A stretch of DNA of 64,000 nucleotides from Solimonas marina (GTDB lineage Bacteria > Pseudomonadota > Gammaproteobacteria > Nevskiales > Nevskiaceae), in the NCBI RefSeq assembly GCF_012241385.1, contig NZ_JAAVXB010000001.1, positions 496,001-560,000 on the forward strand. Direction: 5' to 3'. A program made the position numbers and the translations under genes. Under the pieces are notes generated by a model. The model had not been told where the DNA came from and ran no database searches. It saw only the letters and a list, made by a program, of their open reading frames with translations. Positions 1 through 7,487 of this stretch are shown piece after piece; within the stretch, counting starts at the first letter, position 1; every line of letters starts with the position of its first letter.

Positions 1-1554
1 AATCGGACGGAACAACGGGGTCCGCGGACTGACCGAGACGATGTCGATCAGATTCTCCGTCGCCGGGTGCAGATGACCGTCACGCAGATCGAGGCGGGCC
101 GCAATATCGAGAAAGCTGATCTGCTGGCCCGGGCCATAGCCGGCCGGTGCATCGAGCAGGTCGTGATAGGCCGGCCGCCAACCCAGACTCAAGGCTCGCG
201 TGTCACTGCCGAACGCGGCGCCGAGCGCAAGCCGCTGCGTATCGTGTGCCTGCAGTGGATCGTCGGTCGGCGGCGGGGTCGGCGCGAAACCAGCGTCGGT
301 CGCCAGCGCTGCGCGCGCACGCAGCAATTGCTGCGAACGCGGCAGCGCCGCCTCGCGACTGCGCTCGCCGGACAAGAATCCGTAGTAGAGCAGGTCGTTG
401 GCATGCGTCAGCGTACGCGCCTGCGCGTCGCGCGGCATCGCCATCAGCGCGGGATCATCGGCCGCGCGGCGGCCATCGGCCAGCGCCAGTGCCACGTGCC
501 GCTCATTCGCGTCCAGCTGTGCGGCTTGATCGACGAGCTGCGTGGCCAGCGAGGGCCGAAAATGCGGCGCGCCCAGAAACGGCGACAGCGTGCGTAGCGT
601 GTCGGTCGGAATCGCGCGCCAATCGTAGCGGTGCCCCCACTGCAGCTGCGGGCGCGCCACGCGCAGCAGCGTCAACAATTCGTACGAGCAGTTGCGCGTG
701 AAAAAGTAGTAGCGAAATTCAGCGCCGCGCAGCTCCCAAAGGTGCAGCAGCAGCATGTGCTTTTCATCGTCGCTGAGTGCCAGCGGGTATTCCCAGAGAT
801 CGCGGCTTTCAAGGCGCGCGTACTCTTTCACTTTCTCGTAGTAGGGCAGCACGCTGAACTGGCCGCGATAGCCGCCCGTCAGGCCGCGAACCGCGAAGAC
901 CAGGCCGTTATGCTCCGTCGTCGCCGCCGCATAGTTGACGGCGTAAGCCAGCAGTGGCGTGCCCGCCTGCGTCTCGTCACCATCGAGACGCAGCAGCGTG
1001 TGCCCGAACATCGACGCCGGACTGTTCAGGTAGGCGGACGGAAAAACCACCCAGACCGCGTGCGGCGCCAGCGCTGCCATCCACTGCGCGCGACGTCCAC
1101 AGGCCTGTTGCGGCAGGCGTCGCGCATCGAAGTGCAGTTGCTGCGACAGCCAGCGATAGCGCGCGCCGAAGATGCATTGCGCCGATTCGCCACGCGGGGC
1201 CCGAGGAGACGGATCGAAGAACGCGGCCAGCGTCGCATCCAGTTCGGCCTGCGGGTCATGTCGGCCGGTCGGCGCAACGAAAAACCAGTCGCTGATGATG
1301 CTGCTGCGCGTATCGCCCAGCCCCGCATCGTCGTGCAGCAGGTCACGCCATTCGGGGCGCGCAGCGAGCCCCATGCGCTGCGCATCGTGCTGCAGCTCGA
1401 TCAGATAGTCATTGCCAGCCGCAGGCGCGGCGCGGACCACGCACAGCAGCCCGATCGCGAACAGCGCCGCGGCCTTTCGTGCTGCAGACGCGGGCGCCCA
1501 AACGCGAACGGCCCCTTGCGGGGCCGCCCTGGCGCTACTGGGTACTTCAGCCAA
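1..1554 (-). CDS. DUF4105 (Lnb N-terminal periplasmic domain-like) exported protein, partial
   Basis: Open reading frame on the minus strand that runs off the left window edge, so only about the first 518 residues are present. The translated frame contains an N-terminal hydrophobic stretch (ALFAIGLLCVV) followed by an AAPAAG cleavage-like region, and then the hallmark of the DUF4105 family, YLNSPASMFGHTLLRLD, plus the later FTRNCSYELLTLLR block. These place it in the periplasm or outer membrane; the family is related to the N-terminal domain of lipoprotein acylation factor Lnb, but its role in Gram-negatives is not established. No ATG precedes the signal-like segment. The only in-frame start upstream is a TTG at 1554 overlapping the stop of the DUF3015 gene; a GTG at 1440 would delete the signal sequence. 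The start is therefore uncertain, the family call is firm. Confidence 0.8.
   Translation of the reverse strand, partial: MAEVPSSARAAPQGAVRVWAPASAARKAAALFAIGLLCVVRAAPAAGNDYLIELQHDAQRMGLAARPEWRDLLHDDAGLGDTRSSIISDWFFVAPTGRHDPQAELDATLAAFFDPSPRAPRGESAQCIFGARYRWLSQQLHFDARRLPQQACGRRAQWMAALAPHAVWVVFPSAYLNSPASMFGHTLLRLDGDETQAGTPLLAYAVNYAAATTEHNGLVFAVRGLTGGYRGQFSVLPYYEKVKEYARLESRDLWEYPLALSDDEKHMLLLHLWELRGAEFRYYFFTRNCSYELLTLLRVARPQLQWGHRYDWRAIPTDTLRTLSPFLGAPHFRPSLATQLVDQAAQLDANERHVALALADGRRAADDPALMAMPRDAQARTLTHANDLLYYGFLSGERSREAALPRSQQLLRARAALATDAGFAPTPPPTDDPLQAHDTQRLALGAAFGSDTRALSLGWRPAYHDLLDAPAGYGPGQQISFLDIAARLDLRDGHLHPATENLIDIVSVSPRTPLFRPI
1509..1526 (-). terminator. GC-rich hairpin with GCAA tetraloop after the DUF3015 gene
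   Basis: A perfect 7-bp stem (CGGCCCC / GGGGCCG) closed by a GCAA tetraloop lies 20 bases past the DUF3015 stop and is followed on the minus strand by TTCGCGTTT. It resembles a weak intrinsic terminator or an mRNA-stabilising hairpin. It also sits inside the possible 5' end of the DUF4105 frame, so it could tune read-through between the two genes. Confidence 0.45.
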
Positions 1555-2026
1555 CGTAATGCGACAGGCGCGCGTCCTTGGCCATGGCCGTATCGAGCGC
1601 GGCCAGCACATCGCCGGTGGTCGCATCGGGCTTGGCGAACAGCTGCGAATACTCGCGCTGCGTGAGCGCGTAGAACGCCGGACGGTCGGCCGGCGTGATC
1701 TTGTAGAGCGACGCAAGCGTCGTCAGCGTCTCGCCGTGCCCGGCCGCGACTTCGGCGGCGAGCTGATCGACGTTCGCGCTCGCGAACATCGAGCGACGGG
1801 CCTCGGCGGTGACGACACCATCGCTGCTGCAACCCAGCGTGCCGCTGGTGATGCCGAAGGTCTGATTGCCGAACGTGCCGTTGGTCGTCGCACCGAGCAC
1901 TTTGAAAATCATGCCGTCCTTGCCCTGCATGATCTGCGTGCCAAGACCACAACCGATGTCATTGTCCGCAAGCGCAACACCGAACGGCGATGCGCAGAGC
2001 ACCACCGCAACGAGCAGTTTTTTCAC
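1547..2026 (-). CDS. DUF3015 family exported protein
   Basis: A 159-residue protein with a clean signal peptide (MKKLLVAVVLCASPFGVALA, cleavage after ALA) and the family's typical opening DNDIGCGLGTQIM followed by the ATTNGTFGNQTFGITSGTLGC block. DUF3015 proteins are small exported proteins of unknown function found in many Proteobacteria; the two conserved Cys (in CGLG and LGC) may form a disulfide. The stop overlaps the only plausible start of the downstream DUF4105 gene, so the two are probably co-transcribed. Family assignment is from the conserved block; no function is claimed. Confidence 0.85.
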   Translation of the reverse strand: MKKLLVAVVLCASPFGVALADNDIGCGLGTQIMQGKDGMIFKVLGATTNGTFGNQTFGITSGTLGCSSDGVVTAEARRSMFASANVDQLAAEVAAGHGETLTTLASLYKITPADRPAFYALTQREYSQLFAKPDATTGDVLAALDTAMAKDARLSHYVG

Positions 2027-2248
2027 TATTGATCCCCTGTTCCGGATTGAATGCCGCGGCCTTGATGACCGGCGGCCCGACGACGCTAGCTCAAAGTTGC
2101 GCGCTCCGCCACTGCCGCACCGCCCGAAGCCGGGCGTCAGTGTGCGCTAAGTCTCAACAGGCCATGCTGCACGCTGGATGCGGGGTGCCGTAACCCGCTA
2201 TCAGGATCGGAAATCCCGGGGGCGGTGGCCGAACGTGGCGCTTTCAGG

Positions 2249-2268
2249 CATAATATTTTGACGTCAAA
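2249..2268 (+). promoter_or_regulatory. Promoter -10 element and palindromic operator of the NAGGN operon
   Basis: CATAAT (2249-2254) looks like a -10 hexamer and is directly followed by the perfect 12-bp palindrome TTTGACGTCAAA (2257-2268), which ends 11 bases before the marR start codon. A palindrome overlapping the transcription start is the usual position for autorepression by a MarR dimer, and MarR sites are often short AT-flanked dyads of this size. The binding protein is inferred from position only; no convincing -35 element was found. Confidence 0.55.
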
Positions 2269-2279
2269 GCATTTCAACC

Positions 2280-2807
2280 ATGACAGACACCGTCCTGCCA
2301 TTGCTGAGTGCCCTGCGACGCATTTCGCAGTCGTTGGACTCGTACTCAAAACTGATCGAAGCCCGCGCCGGCATGAGCTTGCCGCAGCGGCTGCTGCTCG
2401 AAGCGCTGCTGCAATCGGCGACGCCGGTCAGCGCCGGCGATCTCGCGCGCAAGCTGAGCCTGACGCAGGGCACGGTGACGATCATCCTCGACCGCTTGGT
2501 CACGCGTGGCCTGGTCGAACGCCGCCGCGCGGCCGACGACCGCCGCCGCGTGCTGGTCTCGCTGACCGCCGAGGGCCTGCGGCGCGCGCAACAGGCGCCG
2601 CCGCTGATGGCAGACACTTTCCTTAAATCTTTCAACCGACTGAGCGATTCGGAGCGGAACTTGCTGCTCGCTTCGGTGACGCAGCTTGCGGCACTGATGC
2701 GTGCCGACGACGCCCCGATCGCCTCTCAGGACCACAAGGAGGTCGCATGTGTGGCTTCGCCGGTGAGCGCCGATTCGATGGACAGCTCGCCGATATCTCA
2801 GCAGTAG
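2280..2807 (+). CDS. MarR family transcriptional regulator of the NAGGN osmolyte operon
   Basis: A 175-residue winged-helix regulator. Residues about 50-105 carry the MarR core: the recognition helix region LSLTQGTVTIILDRLVTRGLVER followed by the wing with ADDRRRVLVSLTAEG, the conserved D-R-R/K signature of the family. It is the first gene of the operon and its 3' end overlaps the amidotransferase start by 61 bases, so translation of the two is linked. A MarR gene beside the NAGGN biosynthetic trio also occurs in other proteobacteria (recalled, not searched). The palindrome just upstream suggests autoregulation. The inducing signal (osmotic state, a metabolite) cannot be read from the sequence. 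Confidence 0.85.
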   Translation: MTDTVLPLLSALRRISQSLDSYSKLIEARAGMSLPQRLLLEALLQSATPVSAGDLARKLSLTQGTVTIILDRLVTRGLVERRRAADDRRRVLVSLTAEGLRRAQQAPPLMADTFLKSFNRLSDSERNLLLASVTQLAALMRADDAPIASQDHKEVACVASPVSADSMDSSPISQQ

Positions 2808-4531
2808 CGCGAATGACCGATGCCCAGGCCCGTCGCGGACCCGACGGCGCCGGGCTGTTCCAGATCGGACCGCTGGCAGTCGGCCAGCGGCGCCTGAAGA
2901 TCATGGATCTGTCCGAGCACGCGCAGCAGCCCATGGTCGACAACGAACTGGGGCTGGGCATCGTCTTCAACGGCGCCGTCTACAACCACCCGGAGCTGCG
3001 CGCCGAACTGCAGGCGCGCGGCTATCGCTTCTGGTCGGAAGGCGACACCGAAGTATTGATCAAGGCTTATCACTGCTGGGGTCTGGATTTCGTCCAGCAC
3101 TTGCAGGGCATGTTCGCGTTCGCAATCTGGGAACGCGACAGCGGTCGCATCGTGCTTGGCCGCGACCGGCTCGGCATCAAGCCGCTGTACTGGTCGCGCC
3201 GGGGGCCGCGCCTGCGCTTTGCCTCGACGCTGCCGGCGCTGCTCAAGGGCGGCGATGTCGACACCGACATCGACCCAGTGGCGCTGCATCACTACCTGCA
3301 TTTCCATGCCGTGGTGCCGGCGCCGTTCACGATCCTCAAGGGCGTACGCAAACTGGCGCCGGGTCATCTGATGATCGTCGAGCCGGATGGCGCGACGCGC
3401 GAGCAATCCTACTGGACGCTGCGCTTCGATCGCGATGCGGCCGACGAGTCACGCAGCTTCGAAGACTGGCGCGACGAGACCCTGGCCGCGCTGCGCCTGG
3501 CGGTGAAGCGGCGCCTGGTGTCGGACGAACCGGTCGGCGCACTGCTGTCCGGCGGCGTCGATTCGAGCCTGATCGTCGGCCTGATGAGCGAGGCCGGCTC
3601 GAACCTGCGCACGTACTCGATCGGCTTCGAGGACGTCGGCAAGGAGGAAGGCAACGAGTTCCGCTACTCGGACATCGTCGCCCAGCACTTCGGCACCGAG
3701 CACGAACAGATCTTCATCGACAGCCGCACGCTGCTGCCGCGCCTGCCCGAAGCGCTGGCGGCGATGAGCGAGCCAATGGTCTCGCACGACTGCGTGGCGT
3801 TCTATCTGTTGTCGGAAGCGGTGTCGAAGCGCAGCAAGGTCGTGCAGTCCGGCCAGGGTGCCGACGAGGTGTTCGGCGGCTATCACTGGTACCCGCCGAT
3901 GATGGATACGCAGGACGCGTTCGCGGCCTATACACAGGCGTTCTGCGACCGCGATCAGGCCGAGTACGCGCGTGTCGTCGGTCCGCGTTTCGTCGGCGAC
4001 GATCACGCGCGCGACTACGTGCGAGCGCACTTCGCGCAGTCCGGCGCGCCGCAGCCGCTCGACAAGGCGCTGCGCCTCGATTCGACGGTGATGCTGGTCG
4101 ACGATCCGGTCAAGCGCGTCGACAACATGACCATGGCCTGGGGCCTGGAAGCGCGCGTACCGTTCCTCGACCACGAGTTGGTCGAACTCGCGGCGCGCAT
4201 GCCAGGCCGTCACAAGGTCGCCCCGGAGCATCCGGAATATGGCGGCAAGTACGTGCTCAAGGAAGCCGCGCGACAGGTCATTCCGGCCGCCGTCATCGAC
4301 CGCCCCAAGGGTTATTTCCCGGTGCCGGCGCTGAAGTATCTGCAGGGCGATTTTCTCGGCTATGCGCGTGGCCTGCTCGAAGCGCCGGCGGCGCGCGAGC
4401 GCGGGCTGTTCCGCGACGATTATCTGCAGACGCTGTACGCCGCGCCCGACGCGCACATCACGCCGCTCCGCGGCTCCAAGCTCTGGCAGTTGGCCGCACT
4501 CGAAGGCTGGCTGCAGGCCCACGGCATTTGA
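2747..4531 (+). CDS. asnO: N-acetylglutaminylglutamine amidotransferase (asparagine-synthetase-like)
   Basis: A 594-residue class II glutamine amidotransferase that converts N-acetylglutaminylglutamine to its C-terminal amide, NAGGN, an osmoprotectant. The N terminus MCGFAG gives the catalytic Cys2 after Met removal, and residues 1 to about 210 form the Ntn glutaminase domain (RRGPDGAGLF, VFNGAVYNH). The synthetase domain follows with the ATP pyrophosphatase loop LLSGGVDSS near residue 268 and the GADEVFGGY motif. The start is certain: a near-perfect AAGGAGG lies six bases upstream of the ATG. Ordinary AsnB paralogues share this fold; the call to the NAGGN subfamily rests on the immediately following GNAT/ATP-grasp and M42 genes, a trio specific to this pathway. 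Confidence 0.9.
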   Translation: MCGFAGERRFDGQLADISAVARMTDAQARRGPDGAGLFQIGPLAVGQRRLKIMDLSEHAQQPMVDNELGLGIVFNGAVYNHPELRAELQARGYRFWSEGDTEVLIKAYHCWGLDFVQHLQGMFAFAIWERDSGRIVLGRDRLGIKPLYWSRRGPRLRFASTLPALLKGGDVDTDIDPVALHHYLHFHAVVPAPFTILKGVRKLAPGHLMIVEPDGATREQSYWTLRFDRDAADESRSFEDWRDETLAALRLAVKRRLVSDEPVGALLSGGVDSSLIVGLMSEAGSNLRTYSIGFEDVGKEEGNEFRYSDIVAQHFGTEHEQIFIDSRTLLPRLPEALAAMSEPMVSHDCVAFYLLSEAVSKRSKVVQSGQGADEVFGGYHWYPPMMDTQDAFAAYTQAFCDRDQAEYARVVGPRFVGDDHARDYVRAHFAQSGAPQPLDKALRLDSTVMLVDDPVKRVDNMTMAWGLEARVPFLDHELVELAARMPGRHKVAPEHPEYGGKYVLKEAARQVIPAAVIDRPKGYFPVPALKYLQGDFLGYARGLLEAPAARERGLFRDDYLQTLYAAPDAHITPLRGSKLWQLAALEGWLQAHGI

Positions 4532-4541
4532 GGGGGATGCA

Positions 4542-6284
4542 ATGAGCCAGGCTGAAGATCCGCGCCGCGAGACGGCGCCGGACGACGCGATCACCGAACC
4601 GAACCGCGACGACGTCGAACTCGAATGCGGCTGGGGCAAGCTGATCATCGCCAGCACCTTCCGCGATCCGCAGCGCGTCGCCGAGGCGGTCTGCGCCGAA
4701 CGCGCCGGCGCGCGCAACATAGCGTTCTACGTGCGCGATCCGCACGTGGTCCTGGCACAGGCGCCGCATCGCTTGTTCCTCGATCCGTCGCACACCTTCC
4801 GGCTCAACCTCGCGAACTTCACGCCGCCGGAGATCGACTGCGCCGGCTATCGCGTGCGGTCGCTCGAAAGTCTGGAAGACGCCGAGGCGATCAACCGCAT
4901 TTACCTGGCGCGCAACATGGTGCCGGCCGATCCGGGCTTTCTGTGGACGCAGCGCCACTCGCCGAACATCAGCTATCTGGTCGTCGAGGATGTCGCGACC
5001 GGCGCGGTGATCGGCACCGTCACCGGTGTCGATCACCAGCAGGCGTTCGGCGATCCGGAGCGCGGCTCCAGCCTCTGGTGTCTGGCGGTCGCACCGGAAG
5101 CGACGCTGCCCGGCATCGGCCAGGCGCTGGTCGTGGCGCTCGCGACAATGTTCCGCGAGCGCGGCCGCGCGTACATGGACCTGTCGGTGATGCACGACAA
5201 CGAACAGGCCATCAGCCTCTACGAAAAGCTCGGCTTCGAGCGCGTCGCCGAGTTCGCGATCAAACGCAAGAACGCGATCAACGAGCGCCTGTTCACCACG
5301 TCTGCCGACAACGACAACGAGCTCAACGTCTATGCGCGCATCATCGTCAACGAAGCGCGACGCCGCGGCATCGACGTCGAACTGCTCGACGCGCCGGCCG
5401 GCTATTTCCGCCTGACGCTGGGCGGCCGCTCGGTGACCTGCCGCGAATCCCTCACCGAACTGACCAGCGCGATCGCCATGTCCCGCTGCCAGGACAAGCG
5501 CGTCACCAGCCGCCTGCTGCGCGAGAACGGACTCGACGTGCCGGAGCAGCGCGAAGCCGATGGCTCCGATGCCGACGCGGCGTTTCTCAAGCGCCACGGT
5601 GCGGTCGTCGTCAAGCCGGCCGACGGTGAACAGGGCCAGGGCATCAGCGTCGATCTGCGCGACGTCGACGAGATGCGCGACGCCATTCAGCGCGCCAAAC
5701 AGTTCGATGAAACGGTGCTGATCGAGCGCTACTGCCCGGGTCAGGATTTGCGCATCGTCGTCATCGGCTACAAGGTCGTCGCCGCCGCGCTGCGCAAGCC
5801 GCCGGTGATCAGCGGCGACGGCCAGCACCGCGTGCGCGATCTGATCGTCAAGCTGTCGCGGCGTCGCGCCGCGGCGACCGGCGGTGAATCGACGATCCCG
5901 ATGGACGCCGAAACCGAGCGCTGCGTGAAGCTGGCCGGCTACGCGATGGATGCAGTGTTGCCGGAAGGCGAGCAGATCGCCGTGCGCAAGACCGCCAATC
6001 TGCACACCGGTGGTACGCTGCACGACGTGACGCACGTGCTGCATCCGCGCCTCTGCGCCGCCGCCATCGAAGCGGCCAAGGTGCTCGAGATTCCGGTCAC
6101 CGGCCTGGATTTCCTGGTGCCGTCACCGGCCAAGCCCGACTACGTCATCGTCGAGGCCAACGAACGCCCGGGTCTCGCCAATCACGAGCCGCAACCCACC
6201 GCCGAACGGTTTCTCGACTTCCTGTTCCCGTTCAGCACCAGCCGAGAGATGCCCCGTGCAGAAACTGCGCAAGCTGAACATTGA
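4542..6284 (+). CDS. ngg: N-acetylglutaminylglutamine synthetase (GNAT + ATP-grasp fusion)
   Basis: A 580-residue two-domain enzyme that acetylates glutamine and ligates a second glutamine to make N-acetylglutaminylglutamine. Residues about 105-235 are a GNAT acetyltransferase (SLWCLAVAPEATLPGIGQAL acetyl-CoA segment, then HDNEQAISLYEKLGFERV). Residues about 290-575 are an ATP-grasp ligase resembling the cyanophycin/glutathione synthetase type, with KPADGEQGQGISV, ERYCPGQDLRIVV and the metal-binding VEANERPGLANH near the C terminus. It starts 10 bases after asnO behind AGGGGG, and its 3' end overlaps the M42 gene by 29 bases. The fusion architecture plus neighbours makes the assignment strong. 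Confidence 0.9.
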   Translation: MSQAEDPRRETAPDDAITEPNRDDVELECGWGKLIIASTFRDPQRVAEAVCAERAGARNIAFYVRDPHVVLAQAPHRLFLDPSHTFRLNLANFTPPEIDCAGYRVRSLESLEDAEAINRIYLARNMVPADPGFLWTQRHSPNISYLVVEDVATGAVIGTVTGVDHQQAFGDPERGSSLWCLAVAPEATLPGIGQALVVALATMFRERGRAYMDLSVMHDNEQAISLYEKLGFERVAEFAIKRKNAINERLFTTSADNDNELNVYARIIVNEARRRGIDVELLDAPAGYFRLTLGGRSVTCRESLTELTSAIAMSRCQDKRVTSRLLRENGLDVPEQREADGSDADAAFLKRHGAVVVKPADGEQGQGISVDLRDVDEMRDAIQRAKQFDETVLIERYCPGQDLRIVVIGYKVVAAALRKPPVISGDGQHRVRDLIVKLSRRRAAATGGESTIPMDAETERCVKLAGYAMDAVLPEGEQIAVRKTANLHTGGTLHDVTHVLHPRLCAAAIEAAKVLEIPVTGLDFLVPSPAKPDYVIVEANERPGLANHEPQPTAERFLDFLFPFSTSREMPRAETAQAEH

Positions 6285-7443
6285 TCAGGAATACCTGAAG
6301 AAGACCCTGCTGGAGCTGCTGGCGATTCCGAGCCCGGTGGGCCTCACCGACGAGGTCGTGCACTACACTTGCGGCCGTCTCGACGCGCTTGGTGTGCCTT
6401 ACGAACTGACGCGCCGCGGCGCGATCCGCGCGACGATCCGCGGCGAGACCGACCGACCGGCCTGCGCCGTCGTCGCGCATCTCGACACGCTGGGCGCGAC
6501 CGTGCGCCAGCTCAAGCCCAATGGCCGCCTGATGATGCTGCCGCTCGGCACCTGGTCGGCGCGCTTCGCCGAAGGTGCGCGCGTCACCGTATTCACCGAC
6601 AAGGGCGCCTACCGCGGCACCATCCTGCCGCTGAAGGCCTCCGGCCACGCGTTCAACGACGCCGTCGATACCCAGCCCAGCGGCTGGGAATACATTGAGC
6701 TGCGCCTCGACGAGCAGTCCGAGCGCCCGGCCGACCTGCGCCGGCTCGGCGTCAACATCGGCGACTTCATCGCCATCGACCCGCAGCCGGAGATCCTCGC
6801 CAACGGCTATATCTCGTCGCGCCACCTCGACGACAAGGCCGGCGTCGCCGCGCTGTTGGCGGCGATCAAGGCGCTCGTCGAATCCGACATCACACTGCCG
6901 GTGCATTTCCATCCGATGTTCACCGTCACCGAGGAAGTCGGGTTCGGCGCATCGGCGATTCTCAACGAACGCATCAGCGAGATGGTCGGCATCGACATCG
7001 CGATTCCCGCCGAAGGCCAGAACTCGCGCGAGCACGGCGTGACGATCGCCATCTGCGATTCGTCCGGCCCGTTCGACTACCACCTGACGCGCGAGCTGAT
7101 CGCGGTCTGCCAGCTGTTCGGCATCCCGCACCAGCGCGACGTGTTCCCGTACTACTTCTCCGATTCGGCGGCGGCGCTGCGCGCCGGCTTCGACATCCGC
7201 CACGCGCTGATCGGCTTCGGCGCCGACTCGTCGCACGGCTACGAACGGACGCACATCTCGGCGCTGGTGGCGATCGCCGAGCTGTTGGCGCTGTACGCGC
7301 AGAACGGCCCGGTGATCGCCCGCGACCGACGCGCGCTCGGCCCGCTCGAAGGCTTCCCGCACCAATGGAAGCCGGAGGACATCGAACCGATTGAGCCGCT
7401 GCCGATGCTCAGCGAGATCCTGCGCGGCGAAGAAGAGCCCTAA
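6256..7443 (+). CDS. NAGGN-system M42 family metallopeptidase
   Basis: A 395-residue cytosolic dinuclear aminopeptidase-type hydrolase. Metal ligands of clan MH are visible: VVAHLDTLG (His, Asp), SRHLDDKAG (bridging Asp), TVTEEVGFG (catalytic Glu-Glu) and DSSHGYER (His). It begins with GTG inside the 3' end of ngg, so it is the last gene of a tightly packed operon. The subfamily always travels with asnO and ngg; a role in processing or turnover of NAGGN is inferred, not proved. Similar proteins outside such operons are glutamyl- or endoglucanase-type M42 peptidases, so the substrate here rests on context. Confidence 0.88.
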   Translation: MQKLRKLNIDQEYLKKTLLELLAIPSPVGLTDEVVHYTCGRLDALGVPYELTRRGAIRATIRGETDRPACAVVAHLDTLGATVRQLKPNGRLMMLPLGTWSARFAEGARVTVFTDKGAYRGTILPLKASGHAFNDAVDTQPSGWEYIELRLDEQSERPADLRRLGVNIGDFIAIDPQPEILANGYISSRHLDDKAGVAALLAAIKALVESDITLPVHFHPMFTVTEEVGFGASAILNERISEMVGIDIAIPAEGQNSREHGVTIAICDSSGPFDYHLTRELIAVCQLFGIPHQRDVFPYYFSDSAAALRAGFDIRHALIGFGADSSHGYERTHISALVAIAELLALYAQNGPVIARDRRALGPLEGFPHQWKPEDIEPIEPLPMLSEILRGEEEP

Positions 7444-7457
7444 GCCGACAACATTTC

Positions 7458-7487
7458 GAGCTCGCCGCTGCCGATGGCGGCGAGCTC
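7458..7487. terminator. Inverted repeat between convergent NAGGN operon and GH13 gene
   Basis: An 11-bp perfect stem (GAGCTCGCCGC and its complement) with an 8-base loop sits in the 42-base gap between two convergent genes and slightly overlaps the stop of the sucrose-phosphorylase-like gene. No T-run follows on either strand, so it is more likely a transcript-end stabilising hairpin or factor-assisted terminator than a strong intrinsic one. Confidence 0.5.

Noticed and set aside
631-1665. Long plus-strand ORF of 344 residues near the left edge
   Set aside because: Arg-rich and without family motifs; it is the shadow of the minus-strand DUF4105 gene, whose frame has clear conserved blocks.
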